Shown piece after piece: positions 15,640 to 23,328 of a stretch of DNA of 64,000 nucleotides. The stretch comes from Candidatus Tidjanibacter faecipullorum. Lineage in GTDB: Bacteria; Bacteroidota; Bacteroidia; Bacteroidales; Rikenellaceae. Location: assembly GCA_019116245.1 (NCBI GenBank), contig DXCC01000005.1, positions 46,702 to 110,701 of the forward strand. Reading direction: 5' to 3'. The translations under genes and the position numbers were made by a program. The notes beneath the pieces are model-generated. The model saw nothing but the letters and a program-made list of their open reading frames with translations, ran no database searches and had not been told where the DNA came from. How positions within the stretch are numbered: the first letter of the stretch is position 1; each line of letters opens with the position of its first letter.

Positions 15640-16731
15640 ATGAAACTGGAAAAACTCTATACCAAAGCGCTCGCCGGCGAACGGATTGCCCCGGACGAGG
15701 CACTCACCCTCTACGAACAGGCCCCCGTTGCCGAACTGTGCTGGATTGCCGACACGCTGCGCCGCCGGCGCACCGATCCCGAGGTGGTGACCTGGCAGAT
15801 CGACCGCAACGTGAACATCACGAACGTCTGCCTGTCGGGGTGCAAGTTCTGCAACTTCCATTGCCGCCCCGACCAGCCCGAAAAGGCCTTTGTCACCTCC
15901 CTCGAGGAGTACGACACCAAGATTGCCGAGACGCTCCGCCTGGGCGGCGACCAGCTGCTGCTGCAGGGAGGCCTTCACCCGAAGCTGGACATCCGCTACT
16001 ACGAGGAGCTGTTCCGCACGCTCAAGTCCCGCTATCCGCAGCTCCGGCTCCATGCGCTCGGTGCACCCGAGGTGGCCCACATCGCCCGCATCAGCCATCT
16101 CTCCTACCGGGAGACGCTCGAACGGCTCCATGCGGCCGGACTCGACTCGCTGCCCGGCGCGGGCGCCGAGATCCTCTGTGACGAGGTGCGCCGCCGCATT
16201 TCGCCCGGCAAACCCACCGTAGCCCAATGGTGCGAGGTGATGCGCGAGGCACACCGCATGGACCTGCCCACGTCGGCCACCATGATGTACGGCCACGTCG
16301 AAACCCCGGCCCAGCGCATCGAACACCTGCTCCGCATCCGCGACCTGCAGGACGAATGCCCTGCCGGCCACTACGGATTCATCGCCTTCATCCCGTGGAT
16401 CTTCTGCAGCACGGGCACGCAGCTCGAAAAGGAGGGCATCCGGTCACACTTCTCGCCGCTGGAATACCTGCGCCTGATTGCCACGAGCCGCATCGTGCTG
16501 GACAACATCCGCAACATCCAGGCCTCGTGGCTGACCGTCGGCAAGGCCACCGCCCAGATCGCCCTGCACGCCGGTGCCAACGACTTCGGCTCGATCATGA
16601 TCGAGGAACACGTCGTCTCGTCAGCCGGCGCCTGCAACACGTTCGACGCGGAGGGCATCCAGCAGGCCATCCGCGAGGCAGGCTTCACGCCCCGCCTGCG
16701 CGACCAGCTCTACCGCTACCGGACACTTTGA
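15640..16731 (+). CDS. mqnC: Cyclic dehypoxanthinyl futalosine synthase (radical SAM)
   Basis: A 363-residue radical SAM enzyme of the futalosine route to menaquinone. It cyclises dehypoxanthine futalosine. The cluster motif is CLSGCKFCNF (CxxxCxxC) near residue 64, followed by GGDQLLLQGGLHP and ATMMYGHVETPAQRIEHL. The late GSIMIEEHVVSSAGA is characteristic of the MqnC/MqnE group. Separation from MqnE rests on overall layout and the QGGLHP motif. The other mqn genes are not in the window. A strong hairpin follows at 16750-16796. Confidence 0.93.
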   Translation: MKLEKLYTKALAGERIAPDEALTLYEQAPVAELCWIADTLRRRRTDPEVVTWQIDRNVNITNVCLSGCKFCNFHCRPDQPEKAFVTSLEEYDTKIAETLRLGGDQLLLQGGLHPKLDIRYYEELFRTLKSRYPQLRLHALGAPEVAHIARISHLSYRETLERLHAAGLDSLPGAGAEILCDEVRRRISPGKPTVAQWCEVMREAHRMDLPTSATMMYGHVETPAQRIEHLLRIRDLQDECPAGHYGFIAFIPWIFCSTGTQLEKEGIRSHFSPLEYLRLIATSRIVLDNIRNIQASWLTVGKATAQIALHAGANDFGSIMIEEHVVSSAGACNTFDAEGIQQAIREAGFTPRLRDQLYRYRTL

Positions 16732-16749
16732 CGGCACCGGCAGCAGCCA

Positions 16750-16796
16750 AAAACGGACAGTCGGCATGTCATCATGGCATGCCGACTGTCCGTTTT
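16750..16796 (+). terminator. 19-bp perfect hairpin between mqnC and ferritin
   Basis: AAAACGGACAGTCGGCATG (16750-16768) pairs perfectly with 16778-16796 across a 9-nt loop, ending in TTTT. It starts 18 bp after the mqnC stop codon. It is most likely the mqnC terminator and is symmetric enough to work from both strands. Confidence 0.85.
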
Positions 16797-16847
16797 AATG
16801 CCACCTTGTGCCGTTCAGATCGTTTTCCGCACATGCCACGCAACGAC

Positions 16848-16861
16848 GGCACGGATTTTGT
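16848..16861 (+). promoter_or_regulatory. Weak sigma-54-like element upstream of ferritin
   Basis: GGCACGGATTTTGT has GG and GT separated by 10 bp, so -12 is GT rather than GC. It lies 70 bp upstream of the ferritin ATG. The weakest of four similar elements in this window; listed because ferritin is also a stress gene. Confidence 0.3.
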
Positions 16862-16930
16862 GACTCTCTATGTGCGACTGTCAAGCGGCAGTCGGAACAA
16901 AACAGCATTTTTTCTAAAAAACACAATATT

Positions 16931-17413
16931 ATGGAACTCACTCAGAAACTCTCCGCCGCTTTCAACGAACAGATCAAAGCGGAAATGTGGTCCTCCAACC
17001 TCTATCTCTCCATGGCCATCCACTTCATGGATCAGGGCCTCGAAGGTTGCGCACACTGGATGAAGAAACAGGCCGAGGAGGAACTCGACCACGCTCACAA
17101 GATGATCGAATACGCCATCCAGCGCGGCGGCAAAGTGAATGTCAGCGCCATTGACGCCGTTCCGACGACGTGGGAATCGCCGGTAGCCGTTTTCGAGCAT
17201 GTTTACAAACACGAGAAACATGTTTCCGAACTGATCGACAAACTGCTGGATCTGGCCATTGCCGAGAAGGACAAAGCCACGGAGGATTTCCTGTGGGGAT
17301 TCGTTCGCGAGCAGACCGAGGAGGAGAACACGGCCAAATCGATTCTCGACAAGTTCCACATTTACGGCGTTCACGGCCTCGTTTGCATCGACAAGGAGCT
17401 CGGCAAACGGTAG
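16931..17413 (+). CDS. ftnA: Ferritin (bacterial non-haem type)
   Basis: A 160-residue four-helix-bundle iron-storage protein that oxidises Fe(II) and stores it as a mineral in a 24-subunit shell. Ferroxidase ligands are visible: Glu in KAEMWSSNLYLSM (helix A), the EEELDHAHKM stretch with Glu and His (helix B), and EEQTEEENTAKSILDKF-type residues in helix D (written here as REQTEEENTA). No haem-binding Met pattern of bacterioferritin is seen. The start at 16931 gives the canonical N-terminus MELTQKLSAAFNEQI. The upstream region is rich in TGCCA-type words. Confidence 0.95.
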   Translation: MELTQKLSAAFNEQIKAEMWSSNLYLSMAIHFMDQGLEGCAHWMKKQAEEELDHAHKMIEYAIQRGGKVNVSAIDAVPTTWESPVAVFEHVYKHEKHVSELIDKLLDLAIAEKDKATEDFLWGFVREQTEEENTAKSILDKFHIYGVHGLVCIDKELGKR

Positions 17414-17434
17414 TCGTCCGCCCTTACCGATCGA

Positions 17435-17476
17435 CGCCCCGTCCCGGAATGATCCGGAACGGGGCGTTCCTTTTTT
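17435..17476 (+). terminator. Ferritin terminator
   Basis: Outer arms CGCCCCGT (17435-17442) and ACGGGGCG (17459-17466) enclose an inner CCGGA/TCCGG stem, followed by a T-rich tail (17467-17476). Confidence 0.9.
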
Positions 17477-17515
17477 ACTCCGCACGCCCGTCTTACCGGA
17501 CGGTTCCGTAACAGA

Positions 17516-17548
17516 AAAGGGGAAACGGCCTGGTGCCGTTTCCCCTTT
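17516..17548 (-). terminator. typA terminator
   Basis: A perfect 14-bp stem (17516-17529 with 17535-17548) and 5-nt loop, 26 bp past the typA stop codon. On the minus strand the stem itself ends in TTTT. Confidence 0.8.
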
Positions 17549-17573
17549 CGTATATGCGGTTGTCACCCGACCG

Positions 17574-19373
17574 TCAGCGGGCAGCCCGTTTGCGTTCCGT
17601 CTCGTCGAGAATGATCTTGCGCAGACGCATCGCCTTGGGCGTCACCTCCACATATTCATCCTCGCGGATATATTCCAGCGCTTCCTCCAGCGAGAAGATC
17701 ACCGCCGGAGCGATGTTCATCTTCTCATCCGAACCGCTGGCGCGCATGTTGGTCAGTTTCTTCGACTTGGTAAGGTTGATGGTAATGTCGCCCTCGCGGG
17801 TGCTCTCGCCCACCACCTGTCCGCAGTAGATCTCGTCGCCCGGCTCCACGAAGAAGCGGCCACGATCCTGCAGCTTGTTGAGGGCGTAGGCATAGACCTG
17901 CCCCGTCTCCATGGCAATCAGCGAACCGTTCGTACGCATCTCGATCTCCCCCTTGTAGGGTTCGAAATCCTTGAACCGATGCGCCATGACCGCTTCGCCG
18001 GCCGTCGCGGTCAGCAGGTTGCTGCGCAGACCGATGATGCCGCGCGAGGGAATATCGAACTCCAGTTTCGTCCGGCCGTTGTCAGCCACCATGTTCACCA
18101 GCGTACCCTTGCGTTTCGTGGTCATTTCGATCGCCTTGCCGGCATATTCGTCGGGCACGTCGATGGTCAGTTCCTCGACCGGCTCGCACTTGCGCCCGTC
18201 AATCTCCTTGATAATAACCTTCGGCTGGCCCACCTGCAACTCGTAACCTTCGCGACGCATCGTCTCGATCAGCACCGACAGGTGCAGCACGCCGCGGCCG
18301 TACACGATAAAACTGTCGGCCGTCGCTCCGGGCTCGACGCGCAGGGCCAGGTTCTTCTCCAGCTCCCGCTCGAGACGCTCCTTGAGGTGACGCGAGGTAA
18401 CGTACTTGCCGTCGCGGCCGAAGAAGGGCGAGTCGTTGATCGTAAAGAGCATGCTCATCGTCGGCTCGTCGATGGCAATCGGCTCCAGCGGCTCGGGATT
18501 CTCATAGTCGCAGATCGTGTCGCCGATCTCGAATCCCTCGATACCCACCACGGCGCAGATCTCGCCGCAGGGAACCTCCTCGGCCTTGCTCTTGCCCAGT
18601 CCCTCGAAGGTCATCAGGTCGCGGATCTTGGTCTTGACCATCGTCTTGCCGTCGCGCTTGGCCAGCGTCACGTTCATGCCGGCCCGCAGAGTACCGCGGG
18701 TCACCTTGCCGATGGCGATCCGGCCCACATAGGGCGAATACTCCAGCGACGTAATCAGCATCTGGGGCGTACCCTCCACGTAGGCCGGTTCGGGAATGTC
18801 GTCGATGATGGCATCCAGCAGCGGCGTGATGCTGTCCGTCTTCTCGTTCCACTTGTGCGACATCCACCCCTGCTTGGCGCTGCCGTAGATGGTGCGGTAG
18901 TCGAGCTGATCCTCGTTCGCATTGAGCGAGAACATCAGATCGAACACCTGTTCGTTCACAAATTCCGGACGACAGTTGGGCTTGTCCACCTTGTTGATGA
19001 CCACGATCGGCTTCTTGCCGAGCGCCAGGGCCTTCTGCAGCACGAAGCGGGTCTGCGGCATCGTACCCTCGAAGGCATCCACCAGCAGCAGCACGCCGTC
19101 GGCCATGTTCAGCACACGCTCCACCTCGCCGCCGAAATCGGAGTGGCCGGGGGTGTCGATGATGTTGATCTTATAATCCTTGTAGGTCACCGAAACGTTT
19201 TTGGAGAGAATCGTAATGCCTCTCTCCCGTTCCAGATCGTTGTTGTCGAGGATCAATTCGCCCGCAGCGGACGCATTGCGAAGCAGGTGGCCCTGCAGAA
19301 TCATTTTATCGACCAGGGTGGTTTTACCGTGGTCAACGTGCGCGATGATGGCGATATTACGCAACTTTCGCAT
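17574..19373 (-). CDS. typA: Translational GTPase TypA/BipA
   Basis: A 599-residue ribosome-binding GTPase related to EF-G, involved in ribosome assembly and stress adaptation. GTPase motifs: G1 [10 protein letters not shown]2 region ERERGITI, G3 DTPGHSDF, G4 NKVD. Domain II and the EF-G-like domains III and V follow, and the C-terminal BipA-specific domain contains [18 protein letters not shown]. Length matches the family. Divergent from aroB; a -7 box lies at 19489-19482. Confidence 0.97.
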   Translation of the reverse strand: MRKLRNIAIIAHVDHGKTTLVDKMILQGHLLRNASAAGELILDNNDLERERGITILSKNVSVTYKDYKINIIDTPGHSDFGGEVERVLNMADGVLLLVDAFEGTMPQTRFVLQKALALGKKPIVVINKVDKPNCRPEFVNEQVFDLMFSLNANEDQLDYRTIYGSAKQGWMSHKWNEKTDSITPLLDAIIDDIPEPAYVEGTPQMLITSLEYSPYVGRIAIGKVTRGTLRAGMNVTLAKRDGKTMVKTKIRDLMTFEGLGKSKAEEVPCGEICAVVGIEGFEIGDTICDYENPEPLEPIAIDEPTMSMLFTINDSPFFGRDGKYVTSRHLKERLERELEKNLALRVEPGATADSFIVYGRGVLHLSVLIETMRREGYELQVGQPKVIIKEIDGRKCEPVEELTIDVPDEYAGKAIEMTTKRKGTLVNMVADNGRTKLEFDIPSRGIIGLRSNLLTATAGEAVMAHRFKDFEPYKGEIEMRTNGSLIAMETGQVYAYALNKLQDRGRFFVEPGDEIYCGQVVGESTREGDITINLTKSKKLTNMRASGSDEKMNIAPAVIFSLEEALEYIREDEYVEVTPKAMRLRKIILDETERKRAAR

Positions 19374-19481
19374 AAAAACTCCTTTCCGTATATAAGCCGC
19401 GACGCAGAGACGATCGTCCTGTCCGGCAACAGGTTACAACGACGCAGCGATCGCGGCGCGACCGCCGACCCGATTAGGGTG

Positions 19482-19489
19482 CAAAGATA
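19482..19489 (-). promoter_or_regulatory. -7 box of typA
   Basis: Minus-strand TATCTTTG, 109 bp upstream of the typA start codon, implying a leader of about 100 nt. A -33 match is not evident. Confidence 0.6.
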
Positions 19490-19590
19490 CGAATAAATCC
19501 CCTATTTTATTCTTTCCCTCCCTGCCGGAGCAGGCTTCTGCAGCGCGAAAAAATTCCCCGACGCCTCTACCGGTACTCACCGAAACGCAT

Positions 19591-19598
19591 TATCTTTG
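19591..19598 (+). promoter_or_regulatory. -7 box of aroB
   Basis: TATCTTTG lies 25 bp before the aroB start codon. No clear -33 box. Confidence 0.65.
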
Positions 19599-19622
19599 TA
19601 TCCCCATCCGAGAAACAGATTC

Positions 19623-20735
19623 ATGGAGAACGTTATCGATATCGTATGTGACGAGGGCGTCCGGTCCCGCATAGTCATCGGCTCGGCGCAGGAGGAATTC
19701 GCCGGCCTGCTCCCCGAGCAGGTCTCCCGCGTCATCATCATCACCGACGCGAAGGTACACGTCAACAACCTGGCATTCATCAACGCCTACGACCACATTG
19801 TCATCGGCCAGGGCGAAAGCAGCAAGACGTTTGTCAAGATCGAAGAGGTCTACCGCCAGCTGCTGGCCATGGGAGCCGACCGCAGCACCTTTCTGGTGGG
19901 CATGGGCGGCGGCATCGTGACGGACATCACCGGCTTCGTCGCCTCGACCTACATGCGCGGCGTCCGCTTCGGCTTCCTGCCCACCACCCTGCTGGCCCAG
20001 GTCGATGCCAGCATCGGCGGCAAGAACGGCGTCAATCTGGATGGCTACAAGAATATCATCGGTACGTTCAACCAGCCCGAATTCGTGCTCTGCGCCCCCG
20101 ATCTGCTGGGCAGTCTCTCCGACCGGGATTTCCGCGCCGGACTGGCCGAAGTGGTCAAGACGGCCATCATCGGCGATCCGGAGCTCTTTGCACTGACCGA
20201 GCGCCACACGTTCGAGGAGATCCGCAACGACAAGGCGCTGCTGCGCGAAATCATCGTCCGTTCGATCCGCGTCAAGATGGCCATCGTCGAACATGACCAG
20301 CGGGAACACGGCGAGCGGCGCAAGCTGAATCTCGGTCACACCTTTGCCCATGCAATGGAGAAGAGCGTTTCGACCCTCTCCCACGGCGAGGCGGTGGCGG
20401 TCGGCATCGTGGTCATCTGCCAGGCTGCCGCACGCCAGGGACTCCTGGCTGCCGAAACGGCCGAACGGATTCGCCGCACGATCGAACACCTGGGCCTCCC
20501 GACCGAATGTCCGGCGGACTTCCGCCAGTTGCTGACCTACATCCGGGCCGACAAGAAACGGGAAGGCAACCGCATCTACCTGGTGCTGCCGCATGCCATC
20601 GGTGCCTGCGAGGTGACGCCTACGCCGCTCGAGGCCATGGACGAACTCTTCATCGTTCCGGCCGCTCCCCGCTCCGACGAGGCACCCGCCTCCTCCCCGT
20701 CCGCATCCGAAACCGAGTCCACGGCCGAGGCATAA
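19623..20735 (+). CDS. aroB: 3-dehydroquinate synthase
   Basis: A 370-residue enzyme that cyclises DAHP to 3-dehydroquinate, second step of the shikimate pathway. NAD-binding motif GMGGGIVTDITGFVASTYMRG, metal and substrate motifs LPTTLLAQVDASIGGKNGVN, Glu in GLAEVVKTA, and the zinc ligands in NLGHTFAHAME and SHGEAVAVG. Start at 19623 (MENVIDIV) was chosen because upstream residues overlap the -7 box. The last 20 or so residues are a Ser/Pro/Glu-rich tail (SSPSASETESTAEA) beyond the usual end. The next step is encoded by aroQ at 31.5 kb. Confidence 0.96.
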   Translation: MENVIDIVCDEGVRSRIVIGSAQEEFAGLLPEQVSRVIIITDAKVHVNNLAFINAYDHIVIGQGESSKTFVKIEEVYRQLLAMGADRSTFLVGMGGGIVTDITGFVASTYMRGVRFGFLPTTLLAQVDASIGGKNGVNLDGYKNIIGTFNQPEFVLCAPDLLGSLSDRDFRAGLAEVVKTAIIGDPELFALTERHTFEEIRNDKALLREIIVRSIRVKMAIVEHDQREHGERRKLNLGHTFAHAMEKSVSTLSHGEAVAVGIVVICQAAARQGLLAAETAERIRRTIEHLGLPTECPADFRQLLTYIRADKKREGNRIYLVLPHAIGACEVTPTPLEAMDELFIVPAAPRSDEAPASSPSASETESTAEA

Positions 20736-20741
20736 CCGCCC

Positions 20742-21701
20742 CTACCGGCCGCGCAGCAAGCGTTTGATCCGATCCAATCCGGCGCGCGCCATCGGCGTTG
20801 CGCCGAATTCTTTTTCAAACTGCTCCTCCGACATCGCCAGCCACCGGTCCGCCGTCATCGCAGCCGGATCGAACAACGGCCGGAACCGCTCGTTGCGGAA
20901 CAGCGGCACGTGCCGGTTATGGGGGCAGACACTCTGACAGACATCACAACCGAAGATCCAACCCGCCGTATCGAGCGAAGCCGTTGCCGCCAGTTCAGGT
21001 ACCGTCGCCGGATCGCGTTCAATGGTCAGCCGGGCAATGCACCGGCGTGCATCCAGCCCACCGGCCGTCAACGCCCCGGTCGGACAGGCCTCCTCGCAAC
21101 GGTGACAGACGCCGCACCCTGCCCCGACCGGCTGCGGCACATCATACCGGTCGACCGGTCGGTCGACGACCAGTTCCCCCAGCAGCACGAACGACCCCAG
21201 GCCGGGCACGATCAGCAGTTTGTTGCGCCCGATAAAACCCAGCCCCGCCTCAACGGCCAGCCGTTTCTCCAGCAGGGGGGCCGTATCGGTAAAGGTACGG
21301 AAGCGAATGCCCCGCACCTTCAGTCCGAGCCGTTCGGCCAGTTCGGCCAGCATGGCCTTGATCGAGCTATGGTAATCGACGCTGCGGGCATAGGAGGCCA
21401 CCTTCGGCACGCCGGGCACCTCGCCGTAGCCGAGACTCGTCCCGTTGCGGTAGGCCACGGCACAGACGATCACGCTGCGCGCTTCGGGCATCAGCGCCGC
21501 CACATCAAACCGCTTGTCCACGTTCCGGCGCAGATAGCCCAGCCCGGCATCGCAGCCACGCGCCAGCCACCCCTCAAAGAAACGCCGTTCCGCCTCGAAA
21601 TGCCTCGGAGGGCAGATGCCGCACCGGTCAAAGCCGACCGCGGCCGCCTCCCGCCGGATCTGTTCCGACGACAATACCTCCTGTCCGTTCTGCGCTTCCA
21701 T
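20742..21701 (-). CDS. queG: Epoxyqueuosine reductase
   Basis: A 319-residue cobalamin and iron-sulfur enzyme that reduces epoxyqueuosine to queuosine in tRNA, the last step of queuosine synthesis. N-terminal QueG domain with GFDRCGICPP and the catalytic-site region FTDTAPLLEKRLAVEAGLGFIGRN. Two 4Fe-4S motifs: CGVCHRCEEACPTGAL and CDVCQSVCPHN. The ATG at 21701 overlaps the stop codon of the acetyltransferase gene by one base (TAATG), so the two are translationally coupled. queE, an early step of the same pathway, is at 32.3 kb. Confidence 0.96.
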   Translation of the reverse strand: MEAQNGQEVLSSEQIRREAAAVGFDRCGICPPRHFEAERRFFEGWLARGCDAGLGYLRRNVDKRFDVAALMPEARSVIVCAVAYRNGTSLGYGEVPGVPKVASYARSVDYHSSIKAMLAELAERLGLKVRGIRFRTFTDTAPLLEKRLAVEAGLGFIGRNKLLIVPGLGSFVLLGELVVDRPVDRYDVPQPVGAGCGVCHRCEEACPTGALTAGGLDARRCIARLTIERDPATVPELAATASLDTAGWIFGCDVCQSVCPHNRHVPLFRNERFRPLFDPAAMTADRWLAMSEEQFEKEFGATPMARAGLDRIKRLLRGR

Positions 21702-22236
21702 TATTTCCGTTTGCCATTCATTTCCACGCCGCAGTCGAGATCGCGGACCAGTATACACTCGCCCTGCTCCTCCCGCACGATGCGGAAACCGTTCCGTTCA
21801 TACAGCCGCCAGGCCGCCCGATTGGCCCGCTGGACGGAAAGAGACACCTGCCGCCCCCCTCGCCGCGCAACTGCCGCAGCAAGGCCTGCAGCAAGGCCTG
21901 CAGCAGACGGGTCCCCAGACCGCGTCCCCGCCAGGCCGGCCATAGAGCCATGGCCAGCTCCGGCACATCGTCCGCCACAAAGCCATACCCCCGCATCCGA
22001 CGTGCCCAGACCGCACCGACCACCCCTTCGGGAGCGACGGCACACAGGGCCCGATCGCCCGGCCGACTGCCGAATGCAGCCCAATAGCCGCTCAGCGCGG
22101 GGTCGTGCACAACCGCACGCGGAGGCACCTCCGCTCCCTCCGGCACGAAAATCGCCTCGTAGAGCAGATCGGCCAACAGGGGATACTCCTCCGGCTGCAG
22201 GGCCCGGATCGTCACCTTCTCTTCCAAACCATTCAT
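21701..22236 (-). CDS. GNAT-family N-acetyltransferase (apparent frameshift)
   Basis: About 178 residues if repaired. The N-terminal part from ATG 22236 (MNGLEEKVTIRALQPEEYPL) runs through the acetyl-CoA-binding loop WRGRGLGTRLLQALL (Q/RxxGxG/A motif). The C-terminal part is in another frame: VSLSVQRANRAAWRLYERNG followed by FRIVREEQGE, a typical GNAT motif B. The switch lies at the C6 run at 21854-21859 (G6 on the coding strand); seven G would restore the frame. Close by, a 12-bp unit is repeated (LQALLQALL). The stop of the second frame overlaps the queG start, which supports that frame as the true end. Substrate unknown. The acetyl-CoA loop before the shift is intact. Confidence 0.7.
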
Positions 22237-22269
22237 GCTGATTGTTCCAGATACCGGACGAGCCAACCC

Positions 22270-23205
22270 CTACGGCTCGACGGTACGTTTGACCGGAATG
22301 TCGTAGGCGCTCAGCTCCCGGGCAATCTCCGTGGCCGGGAACACCGCACGCGCCTCTTCCAGCAGTTCGTCCAGCTCCTTGTAGCGCGACGAAAAGTGAC
22401 CGAGCAGCAACCGGCCCGCCCCCGCCTGGGCGGCACATTTGGCCGCCTGAGCCGCCGTCGAATGGCCCGTTTCACGTGCCACCGCCTTGTCGGCCGTCGC
22501 AAACGTTGCCTCGTGGTAGAGCAGATCGACCCCCTGCACCAGCCGGGCTACCTTGGCCGAGTAGAGCGTATCGCTGCAATAGGCATACGCCCGCGGCTCA
22601 TAGGGACGGTAGGTCAGCTCGCCGTTCGGAACGACGGTGCCGTCCGCCAGCTCCACATCTTCGCCCCGCTTGGCCGCCGTAATCTGGGCAATGCCCAGCC
22701 CGTAACGGTCGATCGCCTCCTTGTGGACATTCAGGGGCGGCACCTTCTCGCGGAACAGGTAACCGGCCGCCGGCACCCGGTGGCGCAGCGGCAGACTCCA
22801 CACCTCCATCACGGTATTTTCATACAGCAGGGCATGTTTGCGCGTGTCCACCTCCCGGTAGATGATCTCGAAAGGCAGGTTGGTATCGAAATAGCGGTAG
22901 TGGCCCTCGATCACTTCGCCGAACGGCGCCGGCGCATAGACCGTAAAAGGCGTCTTGCGCCCCATCAGTCCCAGCGTGGAGAGCAGCGGGAACAGGCCGT
23001 ACACATGGTCGCCGTGCAGATGGGAGATGAAGGCCCCGTTGAGCCGCATCGGATTGATGCCGCACTCCAGCAGCCGGAGCTGGGTTCCCTCCCCGCAGTC
23101 AATCAAATAAAACTGCTCATGCACGTTCAGCACATGAGCAGCATGATGTCTGCAAAGCGTCGGCTTGGCCGACCCGGTTCCGAGTACGATCACTTTGAAA
23201 GTCAT
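22270..23205 (-). CDS. rnz: Ribonuclease Z
   Basis: A 311-residue metallo-beta-lactamase-fold nuclease that removes 3' trailers of tRNA precursors. Zinc ligands: SHLHGDHVYGLFPLL, LLYHEATF and GHSTAAQAAKCA, with LLLGHFSSRYKELDEL near the C-terminus. YLIDCGEGTQLRLL is the usual strand before the HxHxDH motif. Start at 23205 gives MTFKVIVLGTGSAKPT, the canonical N-terminus; upstream residues are not conserved-looking. It precedes the acetyltransferase and queG genes on the same strand, making a likely RNA-related operon. Confidence 0.97.
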   Translation of the reverse strand: MTFKVIVLGTGSAKPTLCRHHAAHVLNVHEQFYLIDCGEGTQLRLLECGINPMRLNGAFISHLHGDHVYGLFPLLSTLGLMGRKTPFTVYAPAPFGEVIEGHYRYFDTNLPFEIIYREVDTRKHALLYENTVMEVWSLPLRHRVPAAGYLFREKVPPLNVHKEAIDRYGLGIAQITAAKRGEDVELADGTVVPNGELTYRPYEPRAYAYCSDTLYSAKVARLVQGVDLLYHEATFATADKAVARETGHSTAAQAAKCAAQAGAGRLLLGHFSSRYKELDELLEEARAVFPATEIARELSAYDIPVKRTVEP

Positions 23206-23272
23206 GGGTAGTGCAGTTCGTTCGTTTGGCTCGGATCGGCTCCGCAGTCCGGACCCTACCGACCCGAATACA

Positions 23273-23309
23273 ATCGGGACGGAAAGGGATTTCCCCCTTC
23301 CGTCCCGAT
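23273..23309 (-). terminator. rpsA terminator
   Basis: A perfect 12-bp outer stem (23273-23284 with 23298-23309) with an inner GGG/CCC pairing, 20 bp past the rpsA stop codon. It lacks a clear T run, so termination may be partial and rnz could be read through. Confidence 0.7.
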
Positions 23310-23328
23310 CCAAAATGGTCTATTTGGA

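Noticed and set aside
16750..16796. Riboswitch or attenuator controlling ferritin
   Set aside because: A simple perfect hairpin 18 bp after the mqnC stop codon fits a terminator better. No ligand-binding fold visible.
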